Origin: Glycomyces lechevalierae
Lineage (GTDB): Bacteria; Actinomycetota; Actinomycetes; Mycobacteriales; Micromonosporaceae
Direction: 5' to 3'
Length of the DNA stretch: 64,000 bases
NCBI RefSeq assembly: GCF_027622945.1
Contig: NZ_JAPZVQ010000016.1
Location: 57,831-121,830, forward strand
A program made the translations under genes and the position numbers. The notes under the pieces were generated by a model that ran no database searches, was not told the origin of the DNA, and saw only the letters and a list, made by a program, of their open reading frames with translations. Of the stretch, positions 48,762 through 56,523 are shown piece by piece (within the stretch, counting starts at the first letter, position 1; every line of letters starts with the position of its first letter).

Positions 48762-50861
48762 ATGTCGGAAACGCAAGCAGCGAAACCAGCGGCTCCCCGC
48801 CGCGACCACCCGCGCACTCACCACGGCGACACCGTGAACGACCCGTACGCCTGGCTCAAGGATCCCGAGGATCCGGCCACCGTCGAATACCTCAAGGCCG
48901 AGAACGCCTTCGCCGAAGCCCGCACCGCCCACCTCGCGGCGCTGCGCAAGAGCATCTTCGGCGAGATCAAGTCGCGCACGCAGGAGACCGACCTCTCGGT
49001 CCCGGTCCGCAAGCGCGGCTGGTGGTACTACGGCCGCACCGAGGAGGGCAAGCAGTACGGCATCCAGTGCCGCCTCAAGGCGGACGGTGACACCCCGCCC
49101 GAGATCGAGGCCGGGACGGCGATCGAGGGCGAGGAGATCCTGGTCGACGGGAACGAGCTCGCCGAAGGGCACGACTTCTTCTCGCTCGGCACCTGCGACG
49201 TCTCCCCGGACGGGAACCTGCTCGCGTACGCCGTGAACTACTCGGGCGACGAGCGGTTCACCTTGCGGTTCAGGGACCTCCGCACCGGGGAGGACTTCCC
49301 GGACGACATCCCGAACGTGTTCTACGGGGGCTCGTGGTCGCTGGACGGCTCCGTGTTCTTCTACACCAAAGTGGACGACGCGTGGCGGCCGTACCAGGTG
49401 TGGCGGCACGTGCTGGGCGAGCACGAGGACAAGGACGTGCTGGTCCACCAGGAGGACGACGAGCGGTTCTGGACCGGGATCGACCTGACCCGCTCCGAGC
49501 AGTACCTGTTCATCGTCTCGGGTTCGAAGATCACGACCGAGGTCCGCTACCTCGACGCGGCCGACCCCACGGGCGAGTTCAAGGTCTTCGGCAACGGCCG
49601 CGTGCAGGGCGTCGAGCTGTCCGTGGACCACCAGGGCGACCGCTTCTGGGTGCTGCACAACAAAGACGCCGAGAACTTCACGCTCGGCTGGACGCCGGTG
49701 GAGGACACGACCCAGTTCCACGAGGTCATCCCCCACGACGAGGCGGTGCGGCTCGAGTCGGCCGACGCGTTCGCCGACCACGTGGTGGTCTCGATGCGCC
49801 GCGCCGGGCTCTCGCAGGTCGCCATCCTCGGAGGCGAGGACGGCCGGTTGACGGAGATCGCGTTCGACGAGCCGATCTACTCGGTCGGGCTCGGGGAGAA
49901 CCCGGACTACGACTCGCGGCAGATCCGCCTCGGCTACACCTCGCTCGTGACGCCGTCCTCGGTGTACGACTACGACATCGACGCCGCCGAGCTGCGCCTG
50001 CGCAAGCGGACCCCCGTCCTCGGCGACTTCGACCCGGCGGACTACGTGCAGTACCGCGAGTGGGCGACCGCCGCGGACGGCACGAAGGTGCCGATCTCGA
50101 TCGTCGCCAAGCAGGGCGTCACGGCCGACGGGACCGCGCCGTGCCTGCTGTACGGGTACGGCTCGTACGAGCACTCGATCGACCCGTACTTCTCGATCGC
50201 GCGACTGAGCCTGCTCGACCGCGGCGTGGTCTTCGCGATCGCGCACATCCGCGGCGGCGGCGAGATGGGCCGGCAGTGGTACGAGCAGGGCAAGCTGCTC
50301 CACAAGCGGAACACGTTCACCGACTTCGTGGACTGCGCCGAGCACCTCGTCGACGTCGGCTGGGCCGCACCGGACCGGATCGTCGCCCGCGGCGGGTCCG
50401 CCGGCGGGCTGCTCATGGGCGCGGTCGCGAACCTCGCCCCGGAGCGGTTCGCGGGGGTGCTCGCGGACGTGCCGTTCGTGGACGCGCTCAACACGATCCT
50501 CGACCCGACGATGCCGCTCACCGTCATCGAGTGGGAGGAGTGGGGCAACCCGCTCGAGTCCCCCGAGGTGTACGAGTACATGAAGTCGTACTCGCCCTAC
50601 GAGAACATCGCCGACGTGCGGTACCCGTCGATCCTGGCCGTGACCAGCCTGAACGACACGCGCGTGGGCTTCCACGAGCCCGCGAAGTGGATCGCGAAGC
50701 TGCGGCACGAGAGCCCGAACTCGGACGTGCTGCTGAAGACCGAGATGGAGGCCGGGCACGGCGGCCGCTCCGGGCGCTACGACGCCTGGGAGGAAGAGGC
50801 CTTCAACCTGGCCTGGGTGCTTGACAAGCTGGGCGCAGCCCAGATTGCCTTGGCGGAGTAG
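48762..50861 (+). CDS. ptrB: Oligopeptidase B (prolyl oligopeptidase family S9A)
   Basis: A 699-residue cytosolic serine peptidase: an N-terminal beta-propeller (residues ~70-410) and a C-terminal alpha/beta-hydrolase domain with RGGSAGGLLMGA (nucleophile Ser), an Asp in TSLNDTRVGFHEPAKW and the catalytic His in EAGHGGRSGR. It cuts oligopeptides, typically after Arg/Lys. The last 11 codons (LGAAQIALAE plus TAG) are the first copy of a 33-bp tandem repeat that continues past the gene. Confidence 0.94.
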   Translation: MSETQAAKPAAPRRDHPRTHHGDTVNDPYAWLKDPEDPATVEYLKAENAFAEARTAHLAALRKSIFGEIKSRTQETDLSVPVRKRGWWYYGRTEEGKQYGIQCRLKADGDTPPEIEAGTAIEGEEILVDGNELAEGHDFFSLGTCDVSPDGNLLAYAVNYSGDERFTLRFRDLRTGEDFPDDIPNVFYGGSWSLDGSVFFYTKVDDAWRPYQVWRHVLGEHEDKDVLVHQEDDERFWTGIDLTRSEQYLFIVSGSKITTEVRYLDAADPTGEFKVFGNGRVQGVELSVDHQGDRFWVLHNKDAENFTLGWTPVEDTTQFHEVIPHDEAVRLESADAFADHVVVSMRRAGLSQVAILGGEDGRLTEIAFDEPIYSVGLGENPDYDSRQIRLGYTSLVTPSSVYDYDIDAAELRLRKRTPVLGDFDPADYVQYREWATAADGTKVPISIVAKQGVTADGTAPCLLYGYGSYEHSIDPYFSIARLSLLDRGVVFAIAHIRGGGEMGRQWYEQGKLLHKRNTFTDFVDCAEHLVDVGWAAPDRIVARGGSAGGLLMGAVANLAPERFAGVLADVPFVDALNTILDPTMPLTVIEWEEWGNPLESPEVYEYMKSYSPYENIADVRYPSILAVTSLNDTRVGFHEPAKWIAKLRHESPNSDVLLKTEMEAGHGGRSGRYDAWEEEAFNLAWVLDKLGAAQIALAE

Positions 50862-50992
50862 CTGGGCGCAGCCCAGATTGCCTTGGCGGAGTAGCTGGGC
50901 GCAGCCCAGATCGCCTTGGCGGAGTAGCTGGGCGCAGCCCAGATCGCCTTGGCAGAGTAGCTGGGCCCAGCCCAGATCGCCTTGGCGGAGCA
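50828..50992 (+). repeat. Five tandem 33-bp repeats carrying the ptrB stop codon
   Basis: Copies start at 50828, 50861, 50894, 50927 and 50960. Copies 1 and 2 are identical; copies 3-5 differ by one to four bases. Because 33 bp is 11 codons, each of copies 1-4 ends in an in-frame TAG, while copy 5 has CAG. Each unit holds CTGGGC-GCA-GCCCAG, a small hairpin. A degenerate sixth start follows at 50993. Confidence 0.95.
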
Positions 50993-51027
50993 GCTCGGCG
51001 CCGCCGGGCAAGCCATGGGTATTGAGG

Positions 51028-51066
51028 AGGGCCCGGCCCCGTGACGATTCACGGAGGCCGGGCCCT
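51028..51066. terminator. Bidirectional hairpin between ptrB and small acidic protein
   Basis: AGGGCCCGGCC plus inner CCGTGA pairs with TCACGG and GGCCGGGCCCT with a single bulged A, giving about 17 bp, then TTCGG. It lies between convergent genes. Confidence 0.82.
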
Positions 51067-51070
51067 TCGG

Positions 51071-51274
51071 CTATTCGGGGCGTTCCTCGTCGTCTGGTGG
51101 GACCTCGCGGCGCTGCTCGGCCGCGTCGGCCGGGTCGACCTCGTCGGGGAGCAGCCCCTCCGGCGCCTCGACGGCCTCCTCCGGGTCGTCGTCGGCCGGA
51201 GGCTCCGCCGAATCCGCCAGGTCGAACTCGGACAACTCGTCGGACTCGTCCGCCCATTCCTGGTGATAGTTCAT
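51071..51274 (-). CDS. Small acidic conserved actinobacterial protein (DUF5709-like)
   Basis: A 67-residue protein, very acidic, beginning MNYHQEWADESDELSEFDLAD and ending with GLLPDEVDPADAAEQRREVP-type text. The LLPDEVDPADAAEQ motif matches small actinobacterial proteins I recall as DUF5709; this is a tentative assignment. It is probably intrinsically disordered. Function unknown. It has its own position between two plus-strand genes. Confidence 0.72.
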   Translation of the reverse strand: MNYHQEWADESDELSEFDLADSAEPPADDDPEEAVEAPEGLLPDEVDPADAAEQRREVPPDDEERPE

Positions 51275-51460
51275 ATAACCAACCGTAGACGCGCCCAAGC
51301 CCGCCCGGCCAGTGAACCACCAGGTAGCCTGAGTTATGCCTTCACACGGCTGTGGGCAATACTTCATCTCGACGCAATAGTTCGAGGCCATCAGACAGCG
51401 GCGTCTGAGTCCCGCCCCCGGTCGGGGAGCAATCAACGACTTGTCTAAGGAGCTGGCAGC

Positions 51461-52483
51461 ATGCCTATCGCAACACCCGAGGAATACAACGAGATGCTCG
51501 ACCGGGCGAAGGCTGGCTCCTTCGCCTACCCGGCCATCAACGTGACCTCGACCCAGACGCTCAACGCCGCGCTGGCCGCGTTCGCCGAGGCCGAGTCCGA
51601 CGGCATCGTCCAGGTCTCCACCGGCGGCGCCGAGTACCTCTCCGGGCCCACCATCAAGGACAAGGTGACCGGCTCGGTCGCCCTGGCCGCCGCGGCCCAC
51701 GAGATCGCCAAGAACTACCCGGTCAAGGTCGCGCTCCACACCGACCACTGCCCGAAGAACAACCTCGACTCGTTCGTGCGCCCCCTCCTCGCCATCAGCG
51801 AGGAGCGCGTCGCGCGCGGCGAGCTCCCCCTCTTCCAGTCCCACATGTGGGACGGCTCGGCCGTGCCGATGCAGGAGAACCTCGAGATCGCTCAGGAGCT
51901 CCTCGCCCGCACCGCGAAGGCCAACATCATCCTCGAGATCGAGATCGGCGTCGTCGGCGGCGAAGAGGACGGCGTCGAGGCCGAGATCAACGAGAAGCTC
52001 TACACCACCGTCGAAGACGGCCTCGCCACCGTCGAAGCGCTCGGCGCCGGCGAGAAGGGCCGCTACATGACGGCCCTGACCTTCGGCAACGTGCACGGCG
52101 TGTACAAGCCGGGCAACGTGCACCTCCGCCCCGAGATCCTCAAGGAGATCCAGGACGCGGTCGGCGCCAAGGTCGGCAAGGACAAGCCGTTCGACCTCGT
52201 CTTCCACGGCGGCTCCGGCTCCACCGCGCAGGAGATCTCCGACGCGGTCGACCACGGCGTCATCAAGATGAACATCGACACCGACGCCCAGTACGCGTTC
52301 ACCCGCCCGGTCGTCGACCACATCTTCCGCAACTACGACGGCGTGCTCAAGGTCGAGGGCGAGGTCGGCAACAAGAAGGCCTACGACCCGCGCGCCTACG
52401 GCAAGCTCGCCGAGGCCGGCATGGCCGCCCGCATCGTCGAAGCCTGCCAGCAGCTCCGCTCGGCCGGCAACAAGATCAATTGA
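51461..52483 (+). CDS. fbaA: Class II fructose-bisphosphate aldolase
   Basis: A 340-residue zinc aldolase of glycolysis/gluconeogenesis. Motifs: HTDHCPKN (Zn/substrate), ILEIEIGVVGGEEDG, TFGNVHGVYKPGNV and VFHGGSGST with Zn-binding His residues, and KMNIDTDAQYAFTR. ATG 51461 follows AAGGAG. Its natural-looking C-terminus (LRSAGNKIN) ends in a TGA that coincides with the right end of the TnpB element, whose own stop overlaps it by 8 bases on the other strand. Confidence 0.95.
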   Translation: MPIATPEEYNEMLDRAKAGSFAYPAINVTSTQTLNAALAAFAEAESDGIVQVSTGGAEYLSGPTIKDKVTGSVALAAAAHEIAKNYPVKVALHTDHCPKNNLDSFVRPLLAISEERVARGELPLFQSHMWDGSAVPMQENLEIAQELLARTAKANIILEIEIGVVGGEEDGVEAEINEKLYTTVEDGLATVEALGAGEKGRYMTALTFGNVHGVYKPGNVHLRPEILKEIQDAVGAKVGKDKPFDLVFHGGSGSTAQEISDAVDHGVIKMNIDTDAQYAFTRPVVDHIFRNYDGVLKVEGEVGNKKAYDPRAYGKLAEAGMAARIVEACQQLRSAGNKIN

Positions 52484-53768
52484 CCTTCCCTTCCCCGCAA
52501 GGGGAAGGTTTCACCTCATCGCTGAGGGTCGTTTCCTGTTTCGACGCCCGCAGCCCTGGAGGTGGATGCCTCCGGGGTCTTACACGGGCTCCGCAGGCTT
52601 TGTCGACCGAAGGTTCGGGTCGCGCCGCAGGCGCGGCCCGAACCTCGCTTTCGGCCAACACCGCCAGCCCGGCGGCAAGAATGTTCTTCGCGGCGTTGAC
52701 ATCCCGGTCATGCCGGGCGCCGCATCGCGGGCATGCCCATTCACGGACCGCCAGTGACAGTGTCTCGTTCTTGAACCCGCACCCGGGAGAGGAACACCGC
52801 TTCGAGGTGGCCTCCCAGCGGTCGATGACCACCAGTCGCTTGCCCGCTTGAGCGCACTTGGCCTCCAGCAGAACCCGGAACCGCCGCCAGCCCATCCGCG
52901 CGATCGCACGGGCGAGACACCGGTTCTTCACCATCGCCGAGACCCGCAGGTCCTCGATGCAGATCAAGTCGTACTCCCGGACCAGCCGAGTGGTGGCCTG
53001 CTGCAGCATGTCCTCCCGGGCCTGGCGCTCCTTGCGGTAGGCGCGAGCAGCCTTGCGCCGCGCCTTCTCGAGGTTCTTCGAGCCGGACTCCTTGCGAGCC
53101 ATCCGCCGCTGGTACCGCCTGCGGTTAGTCTCCTTCCGCTTTAGGTCAGGGGCCGCGAGCACCGCAGCCCCGTCGGAGGGCACTCCGAATTCGCGGATGC
53201 CCAGATCGACGCCGACAGACCTGCCGGAAGGCTCCGGACGCTCTGGCTGCTGGTCCTCGGACAGCTCGGCATTGAGCGCCGCCCACCACGAACCATCCGG
53301 CTCGCAGGTCACGGCCAGGCTGGAGATGTCCAGATCGCCGGGAGCGAGGTCGAAGGTCCACACCCACCGCACCGGGCGCTCCATCTTCGCGAGGTGCAGC
53401 TCCCCGTCGCGCACCCTGAACGCCGATCTGGTGAGGGTCATCGAGGCCTTGTGCCCCCGGACCTTGAACCGGGGATATGCAGCGCGCCCGGCGAAGAAGT
53501 TCGTGAACGCCCGCTGCTGGCGGCGCAACGACTGCTGCAGCGGGACCGCCGAGACCTCATTGAGGAAGGCCAGATCCGGATCGCGCTTCAACATGGTCAA
53601 GTAGGCGGACGCTTCGCGAAACGAAGTCGACTTCCCTTCGGCAGCCCAGCGTTCGCGCCGCCAGGCCAGCACCCTGTTCCAGACCAGGCGCGCGCATCCC
53701 ATGGTGCGCAGCAGGAACGCCGCCTGGTCTGGATCGGGATAGAGCCGGACACGGAACCCTTTGCGCAT
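52476..53768 (-). CDS. tnpB: TnpB RNA-guided endonuclease (IS605 OrfB family), full length
   Basis: A 430-residue TnpB with an intact RuvC triad: D188 in VGVDLGIREF, E272 in LICIEDLRV, and the Asp of HDRDVNAAKN (354/356). The zinc finger is C325/C330 and C346/C349. The N-terminal OrfB HTH (MGCARLVWNRVLAWRRE) and beta-barrel are complete. The last ~70 residues (Arg/Pro-rich) overlap the presumed omega-RNA. It is expected to be an RNA-guided DNase that helps retain the element at its site. ATG 53768 gives MRKGFRVRLYP, the usual start. Confidence 0.92.
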   Translation of the reverse strand: MRKGFRVRLYPDPDQAAFLLRTMGCARLVWNRVLAWRRERWAAEGKSTSFREASAYLTMLKRDPDLAFLNEVSAVPLQQSLRRQQRAFTNFFAGRAAYPRFKVRGHKASMTLTRSAFRVRDGELHLAKMERPVRWVWTFDLAPGDLDISSLAVTCEPDGSWWAALNAELSEDQQPERPEPSGRSVGVDLGIREFGVPSDGAAVLAAPDLKRKETNRRRYQRRMARKESGSKNLEKARRKAARAYRKERQAREDMLQQATTRLVREYDLICIEDLRVSAMVKNRCLARAIARMGWRRFRVLLEAKCAQAGKRLVVIDRWEATSKRCSSPGCGFKNETLSLAVREWACPRCGARHDRDVNAAKNILAAGLAVLAESEVRAAPAARPEPSVDKACGARVRPRRHPPPGLRASKQETTLSDEVKPSPCGEGKVN

Positions 53769-53800
53769 CAGACGACGCTATCCGGCGACTCCGACATTTC
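52480..53800 (-). mobile_element. IS605/IS1341-type element carrying only tnpB
   Basis: A stand-alone tnpB with the right end placed at the TCAA tetranucleotide (minus strand, 52480-52483), after the hairpin CCTTCCCC-TTGC-GGGGAAGG (52489-52508). TCAA at the right end is the cleavage motif of IS608-like elements. The left boundary is not resolved and is given approximately. No tnpA is present in the window, so mobility would need one in trans. Confidence 0.65.
52484..52640 (-). ncRNA. Predicted omega (re)RNA of TnpB
   Basis: In TnpB elements the guide scaffold RNA comes from the 3' end of tnpB up to the right end. Here this segment carries GGAGGCATCCACCTCC and the terminal CCTTCCCC/GGGGAAGG hairpins. 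The guide would be read from the flanking aldolase end. Limits are estimates; no expression evidence. Confidence 0.45.
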
Positions 53801-54135
53801 GCGCTGCGGCAGTTCGACACGGTCGCGGTGGGCGTAGGCGAGAAACGCTTCATCGACGATGCGGCGGATATGCCCGGCGGTCCTCGCCCAGTCGAGATGT
53901 TCCGGAGCGCCGATGAAGCGCGGCTCTCCGGTGTCGAGGTCGGCCACGATCCCTGTGCGGCCGAACGCTCGCGAAGGTCACGCGGATGCGCGCCTGACCG
54001 GGCAGTCGGCAGAAGCGCGCGACCCGCTTGTCGATGACGGGCGCGGAAAGCACCGGGAGGCCGAGGGTGCCCAGCGAGCGCAGATAGTCGTTGCGGACCG
54101 TGCGCTTCAAGAGCAGGTTGAGGGACGAGTGAGGA
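53771..54135 (-). pseudogene. Frameshifted gene remnant upstream of tnpB
   Basis: Two minus-strand coding-like segments in different frames: first LLLKRTVRNDYLRSLGTLGL and on to CRLPGQARIRVTFAS (about 54135-53960), then GRTGIVADLDTGEPRFIG and HIRRIVDEAFLAYAHRDR ending in a stop at 53771-53773. A shift near 53950-53970 would join them. I do not recognise the family. Its truncated end abuts the transposon gene, so the insertion or a later deletion may have broken it. Confidence 0.5.
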
Positions 54136-54369
54136 ATGAGCCCGGAACCCGCGAGTCAGATGGCCCAGCTGAACCGTGCGGTCTGGCGCAAGTCGAGCCG
54201 AAGCTCTGACTCCGGCAACGGCCAGTGCGTGGAAGTGGCCGGGCTGGTTTCGGCTGTCGCTGTTCGTGACTCGAAGTTGCCCACCGAGGGCGAGTTCCCG
54301 CACCTGCTGGTGAACCCCGGTGACTGGTCGGCCTTCCTTGCCGGTGTCAAGTCCGGCGAGCGCCGTTAG
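54136..54369 (+). CDS. DUF397 domain protein
   Basis: About 77 residues with the family pattern WRKSSRSSDSGNGQCVEVA, VAVRDSK and WSAFLAGVK. In actinobacteria these proteins are encoded next to XRE/DUF5753 regulators and are suspected antitoxin-like or developmental partners; here no such regulator precedes it. ATG 54136 or ATG 54160 may be the start; neither has a well-spaced Shine-Dalgarno. Confidence 0.85.
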   Translation: MSPEPASQMAQLNRAVWRKSSRSSDSGNGQCVEVAGLVSAVAVRDSKLPTEGEFPHLLVNPGDWSAFLAGVKSGERR

Positions 54370-54388
54370 CAAGGCCCGCAAGTAAACG

Positions 54389-54419
54389 AGGGCCCGGCCG
54401 CGTATTGCGGCCGGGCCCT
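54389..54419 (+). terminator. Hairpin terminator after DUF397
   Basis: AGGGCCCGGCCGC (54389-54401) and exact complement (54407-54419) around GTATT; TCGCG follows. Confidence 0.8.
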
Positions 54420-54471
54420 TCGCGTGCCCTCCGGCAAACCGGGGACACCGGATCGGGGCGGAAACTGGTAG

Positions 54472-54900
54472 ATGTGGACGATGACGTTCAATGTGCGTGT
54501 CGCCCTCTGGTTCCCACTGGTCCTCTCGGGCTTCATCGGACCGTTCGGCGTCGCCAGCGCGATCTCCGGCTACCGCAGCGGGGACTGGTTCGAACTGTTC
54601 TCGGGCATCAGCGCCGTGTTCAGCGTGACCGTCGTGCTGGTTTTCGTGTTCCGCGGCTTCGCGCTCGTCAAGGTCACTCCGGTCCGGATCCGCAGCCACA
54701 CCCAGACGGGCCCGTTCTCGGTCGCGCTCCACCCAACCGACCGGCTCACCGTCTGGGACGACCGCCTGTTCGTCGTGCACGCCAACGGGTACTCGACCGA
54801 GGTGCCCGTCTACCGGATACTGCTGCGCGACGCGGACTGGCAGCGCTTCATCGCGGAAGTCGCCCGCACGTGGGCGCCGCCGTACCACCGGACCCGATGA
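54472..54900 (+). CDS. Two-helix membrane protein of unknown function
   Basis: A 142-residue protein: two hydrophobic segments in the first ~65 residues (VALWFPLVLSGFIGPFGVA and ISAVFSVTVVLVFVFRGFAL), then a soluble beta-rich part (VKVTPVRIRSHTQTGPFSVAL) resembling the PH-like domains of small actinobacterial membrane proteins. ATG 54472 or ATG 54481 is the start; the Shine-Dalgarno is weak. It is convergent with the GH13 gene. Confidence 0.7.
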   Translation: MWTMTFNVRVALWFPLVLSGFIGPFGVASAISGYRSGDWFELFSGISAVFSVTVVLVFVFRGFALVKVTPVRIRSHTQTGPFSVALHPTDRLTVWDDRLFVVHANGYSTEVPVYRILLRDADWQRFIAEVARTWAPPYHRTR

Positions 54901-54949
54901 CGCAGCGGGGGCGGCGGGCCATCGGCCTGCCGCCCCGCTTTCGCTCGGG

Positions 54950-56509
54950 CTACTTCTTGAACCAGACCGTTGATCCGGCCGGGAGGGTGCCGTTCTCCAA
55001 GGGGGTGCTGGCGAGGATGACTTCGGTGCCGTAGCCGGCGACCGGGACGGGCTCGTCGCTGAAGTTCACGACGCAGACGACGGCGCCGTTGTCGAACGCG
55101 AACGCCTCGTCGCCCGGGTCGGCCAGCCAGGTGAGGCCCGTGACGCTGCCGCGCAAGGTCTTGCGGAGGTTGATCGCGGCCCGGTAGAACTCGAGCGTCG
55201 AGCCCTCCACGCCGTCCTCGGCCTCCACCGAGAGGCCCGACCAGTCCGCGGGCTGCGGGAGCCAGGAGCCGCCCGTGCCGAAGCCGAGCGAAGCGCCCTC
55301 GCGGGTCCACGGGAGCGGGACGCGGCAGCCGTCGCGGCCGATCTGCTCCCCGTTGGTGCGGAAGAACGTCGGGTCCTCGCGGACCTCGGCGGGCAGGTCC
55401 AGGACCTCGTTGAGGCCCAGTTCCTCGCCCTGGTAGACGTACACGACGCCGGGGAGGGAGAGGAGGAGCTGCGTGGCGGCCTTCGCGCGGGCCAGGCCCT
55501 GGGCGCCGCCGCCGTAGCGGGTCACGTGCCGCTGCACGTCGTGGTTGGAGAGCACCCACGTGCAGGGGGCGCCGACGCCGGCGTTGTTCGCGATCTCCGC
55601 GTCGATCGCCTTGCGGAAGTCCGCGGCCCTGAACGGCGCGAGCACGAGGTCGAAGTTGAACGCCTGGTGGAGCTCGTCGGGGCGCAGGTAGAGGGCGCGG
55701 CGCTCGGCCGAGTCCGTCCACGCCTCCGCGACGAAGATCCGGTCCCCGTCGTACTCCTCGATGATCGGGCGCCACGTGCGGTAGATGTCGTGCACGCCGT
55801 CCTGGTCGAAGAACGGCGCCAGGGTCGTGCCGATCATCTCGATCGTGCCGTCCCCGCCCGTGTCCGGCAGGCCCTCGGCCTTCACCATGCCGTGCGCGAC
55901 GTCGATGCGGAACCCGTCCACGCCCCGGTCCAGCCAGAACCGCAGGATCGACTGGAACTCCTCGTGGACCTCCGGGTTCTCCCAGTTCAGGTCGGGTTGC
56001 GTGGAGTCGAAGAGGTGCAGGTACCACTGCTGGCCGTCGTCGGTCTTCGTCCACGCCGGGCCGCCGAAGATCGACTGCCAGTTGTTCGGCGGCACATCCG
56101 GATTCGCCTGGTCCACGTCGCGGAACCAGTACCGGGCCCGCTCGGGCGAACCCGGGCCCGCCGCCAGCGCGGCCTTGAACCACTCGTGCTCCGAGGAGGT
56201 GTGGTTCGGGACGAGGTCGGCGATGAGGCGGATGCCGTGCTCGTGGGCGGTTTCGAGCATCCGGTCGAAGTCGTCGAGGTCGCCGAAGCGCGGTTCGATG
56301 GCCCGGTAGTCCGAGACGTCGTAGCCGGCGTCGTTCTGCGGGGAGGCGAAGAACGGCGAGAGCCAGATGGCGTCGACGCCGAGCTTCGCCAGGTACGGGA
56401 TGCGGCTGCGGACACCCTCGAGGTCGCCCATGCCGTCGCCGTCCGCGTCGGCGAACGACCGCGGGTACACCTGGTAGATGACCGCGTCGCGCCACCACTG
56501 TTCACTCAT
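54950..56509 (-). CDS. GH13 alpha-glucosidase (oligo-1,6-glucosidase/maltase type)
   Basis: A 519-residue cytosolic enzyme. GH13 regions: DLVPNHTS, GFRIDVAHG (nucleophile Asp), FVAEAWTDSAE (acid/base Glu), and VLSNHDVQR (third Asp). Loops fit alpha-glucosidases acting on short maltose, isomaltose or trehalose-like sugars. It lies 14 bp after the lacI gene on the same strand and opposite the sugar ABC operon, so imported disaccharides are its likely substrates. Confidence 0.93.
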   Translation of the reverse strand: MSEQWWRDAVIYQVYPRSFADADGDGMGDLEGVRSRIPYLAKLGVDAIWLSPFFASPQNDAGYDVSDYRAIEPRFGDLDDFDRMLETAHEHGIRLIADLVPNHTSSEHEWFKAALAAGPGSPERARYWFRDVDQANPDVPPNNWQSIFGGPAWTKTDDGQQWYLHLFDSTQPDLNWENPEVHEEFQSILRFWLDRGVDGFRIDVAHGMVKAEGLPDTGGDGTIEMIGTTLAPFFDQDGVHDIYRTWRPIIEEYDGDRIFVAEAWTDSAERRALYLRPDELHQAFNFDLVLAPFRAADFRKAIDAEIANNAGVGAPCTWVLSNHDVQRHVTRYGGGAQGLARAKAATQLLLSLPGVVYVYQGEELGLNEVLDLPAEVREDPTFFRTNGEQIGRDGCRVPLPWTREGASLGFGTGGSWLPQPADWSGLSVEAEDGVEGSTLEFYRAAINLRKTLRGSVTGLTWLADPGDEAFAFDNGAVVCVVNFSDEPVPVAGYGTEVILASTPLENGTLPAGSTVWFKK

Positions 56510-56523
56510 CGCTGCAAGGCCTT

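Noticed and set aside
50828..50992. Five regular 33-bp repeats considered as a CRISPR array
   Set aside because: Units are contiguous with no spacers and are derived from the ptrB coding end.
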